Below, in pieces: positions 1-5,414 of a stretch of 6,947 nucleotides of DNA. The notes beneath the pieces are model-generated. The model was not told the origin of the DNA, did not search any database, and saw only the letters and a program-made list of their open reading frames with translations. The stretch is taken from assembly GCA_031282785.1 (NCBI GenBank), contig JAITDB010000060.1, positions 1-6,947 of the forward strand, read 5' to 3'. Every line of letters begins with the position of its first letter. Position 1 is the stretch's first letter. The DNA is from Holosporaceae bacterium. Lineage in GTDB: Bacteria > Pseudomonadota > Alphaproteobacteria > UBA3830. The position numbers and the translations under genes were made by a program.

Positions 1-118
1 ATACCAAGTTTCGCTCTAAATTACCCATTAAAAGCTCGATATCCATTGGAAATAAGCCGTATTTTGGATACTCACAAATGGAACTTGGTATAAGTTGTCG
101 CAGAGAATCTATGGTCAT
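1..118 (-). CDS. Unrecognised protein, 5' part only; runs off the left edge
   Basis: An ATG whose A lies at 118 opens a minus-strand frame of 39 codons that reaches the left edge without a stop. The N-terminus reads MTIDSLRQLIPSSICEYPKY and continues with GLFPMDIELLMGNLERNLV. The ATG overlaps the TGA stop of the upstream minus-strand gene (ATGA, 115-118). This is the usual arrangement of translationally coupled genes and is the main reason to accept so short a fragment. No Shine-Dalgarno sequence better than a weak AAGA precedes it, which fits coupling. No signal peptide or known motif is visible in these residues, and I do not recognise the family. It probably shares a transcript with the exported 203-residue protein, so the two may work together; that is inference. 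The frame could still be a chance opening, because only 39 codons are seen. Confidence 0.5.
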   Translation of the reverse strand, partial: MTIDSLRQLIPSSICEYPKYGLFPMDIELLMGNLERNLV

Positions 119-726
119 TCTTGGAATAAATTGCGCATAATATCCAATCTTGTCGACAGTAGGATGGAGTCTCCGGACATCACAGAAATCGCCACGTCTT
201 CGTTTTTTAATTCCAGTCGCTCAGGTTCCGATCGTTTTTGTCCTGGTCGCTTGATTAAAGTCCTCGTAACTGTCACACCTAATAAATAGTGATCCTTTAG
301 ATTATTGCGCAAAATTTGCACATTGTTGCGAGGCAAATATATAGTCGAATGTCTTGGCACCTTCAGATGCCACCACGGTAGCTCAAGCATATGCGACAAA
401 TTAGAAAAAGGAGCAATATGCATATCAACACATGTGGAAAAAAATGCAGCGGGTGAATTGACATTGTCAACATTATCGTCCCAAAAAGCTACTGTATATC
501 CCTTTTTTAGATATGTTGGTATGTTCTTGGCAAAAATCGGATCAACAACTATAGAAGTACTGCTTTGCAGAGGAAAATTCACGGTCTCATTATTATGAAA
601 CAGAAAAATTTCACATTCTTCGTAGAACGTTCCATGATCAATTTTGCCTTTAAACAACGCGCATGCATCGCAAAAGAATAAAAATAACAGCAAAAAAGAG
701 CTATATCTTTTAAAATAAGTAGCCAC
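115..726 (-). CDS. Exported protein of unknown function, 203 residues, GTG start
   Basis: I do not recognise a family. The N-terminus is a clear Sec-type signal peptide: positive residues K6 and R7, a hydrophobic core at about 11-19 (FLLLFLFFC), and a plausible cleavage after A-C-A (residues 21-23). The mature part of about 180 residues has mixed composition and no other membrane segment. It contains only two cysteines (C38 and C99), which could form a disulfide in the periplasm or outside the cell. A WW pair (118-119) and alternating hydrophobic stretches suggest a folded beta-rich domain, but this is only an impression. The start is GTG at 726: an in-frame TAA lies directly upstream, a good Shine-Dalgarno (AGGGAGA) sits at the right distance, and the next in-frame ATG would remove the signal peptide. 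The stop overlaps the ATG of the next minus-strand gene. It is divergent from dnaB. There is no convincing lipobox, because the residue before C19 is Phe. Confidence 0.75.
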   Translation of the reverse strand: MATYFKRYSSFLLLFLFFCDACALFKGKIDHGTFYEECEIFLFHNNETVNFPLQSSTSIVVDPIFAKNIPTYLKKGYTVAFWDDNVDNVNSPAAFFSTCVDMHIAPFSNLSHMLELPWWHLKVPRHSTIYLPRNNVQILRNNLKDHYLLGVTVTRTLIKRPGQKRSEPERLELKNEDVAISVMSGDSILLSTRLDIMRNLFQE

Positions 727-731
727 TTATG

Positions 732-738
732 TCTCCCT
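732..738 (-). promoter_or_regulatory. Ribosome binding site for the GTG-start exported protein
   Basis: On the minus strand AGGGAGA lies six bases (counted from GGGAG) before the GTG at 726. This is a strong purine-rich Shine-Dalgarno at normal spacing. It decides the start, because no ATG is available upstream and a stop codon (TAA) immediately precedes the GTG. Confidence 0.6.
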
Positions 739-977
739 ATTATCGCAACCGAGCTATTCTACTAAAAAAAACAAAAAAGAATAGATAATATTATTTTTTT
801 CCTTATCACCCGTCGTTTTCTAAACTTTCTTCTCTTCGCCTGGCGCGATACCGAGCTTAGTTTTCATTATTTAATTCGTAGGGTAGTAAGCTTGCATACA
901 GATAAAATCTTTCGCAGCAGATTCCCAAGAAAAATCATGTCAATATTAAAAAATAGATGAGTTTGCAATATATCTAG

Positions 978-995
978 GCTATATTGAGCTATATT
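978..995 (+). promoter_or_regulatory. Paired GCTATATT boxes upstream of dnaB
   Basis: GCTATATT occurs at 978-985 and 988-995, a ten-base repeat distance of about one helical turn. Each copy contains TATATT, a reasonable -10 hexamer. The position, 50 to 70 bases before the dnaB ATG, suits a promoter or a two-site binding protein. No good -35 hexamer sits 16-18 bases upstream of either copy, and in such AT-rich DNA the repeat may be accidental. Confidence 0.2.
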
Positions 996-1045
996 TATGT
1001 TGCATTATTGTGTTATATTATAGAATAACTAGAGACGCGGACAAA

Positions 1046-2500
1046 ATGATCTTAAATACACAAACTAAAATCGGAATGAGAGTGTTGCCGCACAACATTG
1101 AGGCGGAGCAGTCTTTATTGGGCGCGATTCTCATAAGCAACGAGTACTACGAAGCCGTATGCGAGATTGTTCTTCCCATACATTTCGCGGCTCCTGTGAA
1201 TGGGAAGATATACGAAGCCATTGGCAGCCTTATATCTCAGGGACTAGTTGCGGACCCTATTACTCTTCGGGCTTATTTCGAGAAGAACGACGAACTGAAA
1301 AGCATTGGCGGAGGCGCTTATCTGATTCAGCTTGTGAATTCGGTGGTATCGGTTTCCGGAGTGGAAGACTATGCGAGTCTGATCCGCGACATGTATCTGC
1401 GCCGTCAGCTCATGCTGCTTGGAGACGATATCTCTCACAAGGCTTCAACCTTCGATCTGGATATGAAGGTGATGGATCAGGTGGAGCATGCCGAAATGCG
1501 ACTCTACGAAATGGCTACGGCCGATAATCGCAGCGGCGCCGAAGTGTTCTCCAAGGCACTGACAGTCACCATGGGAATAGTGGAATCGGCTTACAAAAAC
1601 AAGGGGAAACTCATTGGAGTTACCACTGGGTTCAAGGATCTCGACAAGACGCTCGGAGGACTAAGTCGATCTGACTTGGTGATATTGGCTGGTCGTCCGT
1701 CCATGGGGAAAACTGCGCTGGCCACGAATATCGCTTTCAACGCAGCTATGGCCCACTGCCACAAAGCCGATGGCGGTGGAAAGGTAATGTTTTTCTCGCT
1801 GGAAATGTCAAAGGAACAGCTGGTCACCAGAATTTTATCTCAGGAGTCGAAGATCCCGTCGGAAAAAATTCGCCGAGGCGAGCTGCGAGACGACGAATTC
1901 ATAAAATTAGTCGAGAGTGGCAGGAAAGTTGCTGAAATTCCGCTATACATCGACGATACGCCAGCCTTAAATGTGTCTACCCTGAGGTCCAGAGCAAGAA
2001 AATTGCAGCGACAGCAGGGACTTGATCTCATTGTGGTCGATTATTTGCAGTTGCTACACGGCAGTGCCGAGAAAAAAAATGAAAATCGTGTCCAGGAAAT
2101 TTCTGAAATTACCAGGACTCTAAAAGCCATTGCGAAGGAGCTCAATGTGCCGGTTTTGGCGCTGTCGCAGTTGTCGAGAGCGGTGGAGGCTCGGGAAGAC
2201 AAGCATCCGCAGCTATCGGATCTGCGGGAATCGGGATCCATTGAGCAGGATGCTGACGTTGTTGCGTTCGTATACAGAGAAGAGTACTATGAATCCCGGC
2301 GAGAACCATCAGATCTGGAAGAACGGAAAAAATGGCAGGTAAGAATGGGAGCTATTGTCGGATTGGCCGAAGTGATTGTGGCCAAACAACGACATGGTCC
2401 CATCGGAACAATTAGAATGCATTTTGATGGTAAATTTACAAAATTTGACGATCTGGCTGAAAGTCGAGAAGAGAGTTTTGAAAAGAAAGTGATGGCATGA
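1046..2500 (+). CDS. dnaB: Replicative DNA helicase DnaB
   Basis: Ring-shaped hexameric ATPase that unwinds DNA 5'-3' at the replication fork and recruits primase. Numbered from the ATG at 1046 (484 residues, normal for the family), the N-terminal DnaB domain starts with the family signature PHNIEAEQSLLGA (about 15-27) and runs to about residue 140. A linker and the RecA-like ATPase domain follow. Visible motifs are Walker A GRPSMGKT (216-223), the FFSLEMS segment with the catalytic Glu near 253, Walker B LIVVDYLQL with Asp near 332, the LRESGSIEQDAD segment (about 393-404), and KQRHGP (447-452) carrying the Lys/Arg finger. No intein or truncation is seen. The frame also extends to an in-frame GTG at 1010, adding 12 residues (MLYYRITRDADK) with no family resemblance and no clear Shine-Dalgarno, so ATG 1046 is preferred. 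The stop overlaps the start of alr, which suggests translational coupling. Confidence 0.97.
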   Translation: MILNTQTKIGMRVLPHNIEAEQSLLGAILISNEYYEAVCEIVLPIHFAAPVNGKIYEAIGSLISQGLVADPITLRAYFEKNDELKSIGGGAYLIQLVNSVVSVSGVEDYASLIRDMYLRRQLMLLGDDISHKASTFDLDMKVMDQVEHAEMRLYEMATADNRSGAEVFSKALTVTMGIVESAYKNKGKLIGVTTGFKDLDKTLGGLSRSDLVILAGRPSMGKTALATNIAFNAAMAHCHKADGGGKVMFFSLEMSKEQLVTRILSQESKIPSEKIRRGELRDDEFIKLVESGRKVAEIPLYIDDTPALNVSTLRSRARKLQRQQGLDLIVVDYLQLLHGSAEKKNENRVQEISEITRTLKAIAKELNVPVLALSQLSRAVEAREDKHPQLSDLRESGSIEQDADVVAFVYREEYYESRREPSDLEERKKWQVRMGAIVGLAEVIVAKQRHGPIGTIRMHFDGKFTKFDDLAESREESFEKKVMA

Positions 2501-3699
2501 TGTCTGGTAATTTAAATTTTAATGTCCACGATAATAATGATGTAGAAAACGGGATGCAGCTTAAAGTGATAAATAATGATATTAGAGTGGCCATAGAAGC
2601 CATAGAACCGCAGGTTTTGTCTGCAGTGACGATTAACCTCAACGCAGTTGCTCATAATTATCACACTGTAAAGCAAGAATTGGACGGAAATACTGTGCTG
2701 GCAGCCGTTGTCAAGGCAAACGCCTATGGTTTTGGTATGGTTCCGATCAGTCGCCGGTTATATAAAGAAGGATGTCGTCATTTTTTTGTGGCCACCGTTG
2801 ACGAAGGAATCACTCTGAGAAAAGAATTGCCGAAAGACGTTGATATTTTCGTTTTGGGCGGATTATTTTCCGGTTGCGAACAGATGCTGCAGGACTGGAA
2901 TCTGATGCCGGTTCTCAATAGTATGCATCAGGTCAATTTATGGTCCGATTATTCCAAGAATAAGGGACAAAAACTCGCTGCTGCTGTTCATGTCGACACC
3001 GGCATGTGTCGCAACGGTATTTCCTTGGAGGAAGTGGATCTCTATAGCGGGGACATCAGCAACGCCATTGATTTGCAGTTGGTGATCAGTCACATGGCCT
3101 GCGCCGATACTCTTAATCACTATCTGAATGAACTGCAGTTGAAAAAATTCAAGCACGTACTGAAAGCTTTTGGAAATGTAAAAGGAAGTTTTTCGGCCAC
3201 AAATGGTATTTTTCTCGGAAAAGAATATCTTTTTGATATGGTTAGGCCGGGAAAATCGCTGTATGGTTTTTCGATTCGCGAGGATCGCATAGGCAGTCTA
3301 GAGCCGGTCATGGATATTTTTTCTCGGATCGTGCAAATAAATGAAATAAATGCCGGCGACACTATTGGCTACGGCGCGACGTTTACGGCGTCTAAAAAAA
3401 TGAAAACCGCTACGATTGGAATTGGTTATGCCGACGGCTTCATGAGAAAATTTTCTGGTTTTGGCCATGGTTTTATTGGCGGAAAAAAAGTTCCGGTCGT
3501 GGGAAGGATTTCCATGGATTATATGGTTCTCGATGTCACCGATGTGGACGAAGCACTTCTAAAGGAAGGAAATTGGATGGCATTGACGAGAACTCCGGAC
3601 TATACTCTAGAAAAATGGGCCATAGAGCTTGGCACACTGCCTCATGAAGTAGCCTGCCGTTTTGGAGAAAGAGTAAAACGCATATATATAGGCGAGTAG
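2497..3699 (+). CDS. alr: Alanine racemase
   Basis: PLP-dependent cytoplasmic enzyme that interconverts L- and D-alanine and supplies D-alanine for peptidoglycan. The 400-residue product has the fold-type III TIM barrel with the PLP lysine K73 in VVKANAYGFG (71-80), HVDTGMCRNG (165-174), SHMACAD (198-204), RPGKSLYG (250-257), the second catalytic base Y292 in GYGAT, GIGYADGF (308-315) and GRISMD (336-341). The C-terminal beta domain ends with the usual LPHEVACRFGERVKRIY. The PLP lysine normally lies near residue 35-40, so about 35 extra N-terminal residues precede the domain, which begins near TINLNAVAHNY (45-55). This extension is Asn/Asp-rich and unlike the family. The start at 2497 overlaps the dnaB TGA (ATGATG), favouring it. 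A later start at ATG 2554 is possible but lacks a spaced Shine-Dalgarno. All key residues are present, so the enzyme should be active. Confidence 0.95.
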   Translation: MMSGNLNFNVHDNNDVENGMQLKVINNDIRVAIEAIEPQVLSAVTINLNAVAHNYHTVKQELDGNTVLAAVVKANAYGFGMVPISRRLYKEGCRHFFVATVDEGITLRKELPKDVDIFVLGGLFSGCEQMLQDWNLMPVLNSMHQVNLWSDYSKNKGQKLAAAVHVDTGMCRNGISLEEVDLYSGDISNAIDLQLVISHMACADTLNHYLNELQLKKFKHVLKAFGNVKGSFSATNGIFLGKEYLFDMVRPGKSLYGFSIREDRIGSLEPVMDIFSRIVQINEINAGDTIGYGATFTASKKMKTATIGIGYADGFMRKFSGFGHGFIGGKKVPVVGRISMDYMVLDVTDVDEALLKEGNWMALTRTPDYTLEKWAIELGTLPHEVACRFGERVKRIYIGE

Positions 3700-3729
3700 G
3701 AAAGTAAGCCAGGTAAGTATTTTTGCTGC

Positions 3730-3736
3730 GGGAGAG
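3730..3736 (+). promoter_or_regulatory. Ribosome binding site deciding the mlaE start
   Basis: GGGAGAG lies 7-9 bases before ATG 3744 and falls inside the alternative longer reading from TTG 3723. A purine-rich site at this spacing, together with the length match to the MlaE family, supports the ATG over the TTG. Confidence 0.6.
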
Positions 3737-3743
3737 TTTTTGT

Positions 3744-4520
3744 ATGACCGAATCAATTGCGTCTCTGGGAAAATATACTATTGCGGCATTGCAGGAAATA
3801 GGCAGAGTTTCTATTTTTATTTTACGCAGTGTACGCAGCTGTTTTTATCCGCCGTTTTTTCCTTGGGAGATATGGCGGCAGATGCTGGCGGTCGGATTTT
3901 ATTCGCTGCCGATTGTGGGACTTACGGCAATTTTTGCCGGCATGGTTCTTGCTTTGCAAATGCACGTGGGATTCACAAGATTTAACGCCGAAGGAGCCAT
4001 TGCAACGGTGGTAGTGATAAGCATTACCCGGGAACTGGGACCAGTTTTCGCTGGACTAATGGTAGCTGGCCGTCTTGGGTCTTCCATTGCTGCGGAAATC
4101 GGGTCCATGAAAGTTTCAGAGCAGATAGATGCGCTGCTGACACTGCGGGTGGATCCGTTGAAATTTCTTGTTGTGCCTCGCATCATTGCCGGACTGCTGA
4201 TGCTGCCATTTCTAGTGCTAATCGCAGACATTATTGGAGTAATGGGCGGTTTTTTGGTTTCCACCACAGTGCTGGATTTTTCTTCGGGATCCTACATAGC
4301 TCAGACAGTAAAAAATCTCGAACTTATGGATGTAGTGTCCGGACTAGCAAAGGCGTCGGCTTTTGGATTTTGCATTACTGCTTTCGGCTGCTATCATGGT
4401 TTTTCCAGTGATCTGGGAGCAAGAGGAGTGGGAAGAGCCACTACCAGTGCAGTGGTATCCTCCTGCATCGGAGTTTTGGTGCTGAATTATTTATTAACGG
4501 CGTTGTTTTTTGGAAAATGA
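3744..4520 (+). CDS. mlaE: MlaE-type phospholipid ABC transporter permease
   Basis: Inner-membrane permease of the MlaE/YrbE family, which works with the ATPase MlaF and an MCE protein to move phospholipids between inner and outer membranes. From ATG 3744 the product is 258 residues, close to the roughly 260 of E. coli MlaE. It has an amphipathic N-terminal segment followed by hydrophobic segments at about 49-72, 86-112, 143-175 and 232-256, plus a weaker one near 200-217. The family signature EIGSMKVSEQIDAL lies at 118-131, preceded by TRELGPVFAGLMVAGR (95-110). Good Shine-Dalgarno GGGAGAG is 7-9 bases upstream of this ATG. The frame continues up to a TTG at 3723, but that start has no family support. 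Its TGA overlaps the ATG of the ATPase gene (ATGA), as expected for subunits of one complex. Only 44 bases separate it from alr, so cotranscription with dnaB-alr is likely. Confidence 0.93.
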   Translation: MTESIASLGKYTIAALQEIGRVSIFILRSVRSCFYPPFFPWEIWRQMLAVGFYSLPIVGLTAIFAGMVLALQMHVGFTRFNAEGAIATVVVISITRELGPVFAGLMVAGRLGSSIAAEIGSMKVSEQIDALLTLRVDPLKFLVVPRIIAGLLMLPFLVLIADIIGVMGGFLVSTTVLDFSSGSYIAQTVKNLELMDVVSGLAKASAFGFCITAFGCYHGFSSDLGARGVGRATTSAVVSSCIGVLVLNYLLTALFFGK

Positions 4521-5269
4521 GTAAAATAGTTTTTAAAGACGTCCATAAATCCTTCGAAGACGGTCAGAAAGTCTTGAACGGAATATCCTTGGAAATAGCA
4601 GACGGAGAAACACATATTATATTGGGACAATCCGGATGTGGAAAATCTGTGCTGCTGAAGTGTCTTCTCGGTATCTTCCCCATCGATGCCGGAGATATTC
4701 TGGTGGACGATCTCAGCGTAAAAAATAAACGCACCTACAGCAATTATATCAAAAAATTCAGCATATTATTCCAGGGAAACGCTCTGTTCGACTCCATGAC
4801 CATAGTGGAAAATGTCGAATTTGGCATGAAACAGATTCGGCGTGATTCTTCAGCAGTCATAAAATCCATTGCGCAGGAAAAATTGCTGTCGGTCGGATTG
4901 GAAAGTCGAGTATTCAATCTGTATCCAGCCGAAATTTCCGGCGGAATGCAAAAAAGAGCCGCTCTTGCCAGAGCCATTGCCATCGAACCCGAGGTATTGC
5001 TCTTCGATGAACCTACCTCCGGCCTCGATCCCGTTACCGGTGGAATAATCTGTAACCTCCTCAGAGACACCGTGAAAAAACTCAGCATCACTTCGCTGAC
5101 CATCACCCATGACCTAAAAGTAGCGCAATTCCTCTCGGATCGCGCATCCATATTGAATAAAGGACAGGTCGTCTGGACAGGCCATACTGACGATATGAAA
5201 AATTGCTCCAATGACTTTGTGAAAGAATTTTATCATGCCTCTTGTGTAATTTCCAAAAAAACAGACTAA
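4517..5269 (+). CDS. mlaF: MlaF-type phospholipid ABC transporter ATPase
   Basis: Cytoplasmic ATPase that powers the MlaE permease in phospholipid transport for outer-membrane lipid asymmetry. The 250-residue product carries a full ABC set: Walker A GQSGCGKS (37-44), Q-loop Q86 in ILFQGNALFDSMT, signature SGGMQKRAALARA (141-153), Walker B VLLFDEPTSGLDP (160-172) with D164 and catalytic E165, and the switch His198 in TITHDL. The SGGMQKRAALARAIAIEPE form and the FQGNALFDSMT stretch are characteristic of the MlaF branch; related rickettsial proteins were once labelled mkl. It starts inside the mlaE stop (ATGA, 4517-4520). The usual MCE partner MlaD does not follow; a terminator-like hairpin and an unrelated gene come next. 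Specificity for phospholipid is inferred from the family and from the adjacent permease. Confidence 0.93.
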   Translation: MSKIVFKDVHKSFEDGQKVLNGISLEIADGETHIILGQSGCGKSVLLKCLLGIFPIDAGDILVDDLSVKNKRTYSNYIKKFSILFQGNALFDSMTIVENVEFGMKQIRRDSSAVIKSIAQEKLLSVGLESRVFNLYPAEISGGMQKRAALARAIAIEPEVLLFDEPTSGLDPVTGGIICNLLRDTVKKLSITSLTITHDLKVAQFLSDRASILNKGQVVWTGHTDDMKNCSNDFVKEFYHASCVISKKTD

Positions 5270-5298
5270 TTTTTTATCGCTTTCTTGTCTATCAAATT

Positions 5299-5339
5299 TT
5301 TATAAAAAAATGGTGTTTTTTTGTAGATTATTTTTTTTT
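5299..5339 (+). terminator. Likely intrinsic terminator after mlaF, A+U stem
   Basis: Starting 30 bases after the mlaF stop, bases 5299-5310 can pair with 5316-5327 as a 12-base-pair stem: seven A-U pairs nearest the loop, then a mix with two G-U pairs, closing a TGGTG loop. A T tract (nine T at 5331-5339) follows directly. The geometry fits Rho-independent termination, but the stem lacks any G-C pair, so it would be weak. It would end the dnaB-alr-mlaE-mlaF transcript and separate it from the next gene. Confidence 0.45.
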
Positions 5340-5414
5340 AATCAGTTAATATGGCTAACAGTACTATATTTAGTATATATTGTTTTTTAGTTATTTGTTA
5401 ATTATGGTGTAATA

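Larger units (their letters stand above)
727..1045. other. Divergent intergenic region between the exported-protein gene and dnaB
   Basis: About 320 bases with no credible gene on either strand. It must hold the promoters of the two divergent units. It is AT-rich with A and T runs near 760-800, a short GC-rich spot at about 836-847 (TCGCCTGGCGCG, with a possible four-base stem), and TATATT-like boxes close to dnaB. No -35/-10 pair at normal spacing matches the sigma-70 consensus well enough to call a promoter. The octamer ACCGAGCT occurs at 748-755 and again at 850-857 in the same orientation. I see no tRNA, riboswitch or other RNA gene. Confidence 0.5.

Noticed and set aside
1..91. Perfect 10-bp inverted repeat, ATACCAAGTT at 1-10 and AACTTGGTAT at 82-91, like ends of a very short mobile element.
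   Set aside because: It lies inside an open minus-strand frame, no target duplication can be checked at the window edge, and one such pair within 100 bases is expected by chance in several kilobases.
95..598. Plus-strand open frames at 95-289 and 305-598.
   Set aside because: They are antisense to the exported 203-residue protein, which has a signal peptide and a good ribosome binding site; the plus-strand products show no domain or credible start site.
754..784. Inverted repeat CTATTCT / AGAATAG with a 17-base A-rich loop in the divergent intergenic region.
   Set aside because: Seven-base pairs at this distance are common by chance in AT-rich DNA, and no T tract or operator context supports a function.
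748..857. Direct repeat ACCGAGCT at 748-755 and 850-857.
   Set aside because: Only eight bases are shared, the flanks diverge, and there is no symmetry typical of a regulator site.
4744..5211. Minus-strand open frame of 155 codons inside mlaF.
   Set aside because: It lies opposite a fully motif-supported ABC ATPase, and its product has no recognisable features.
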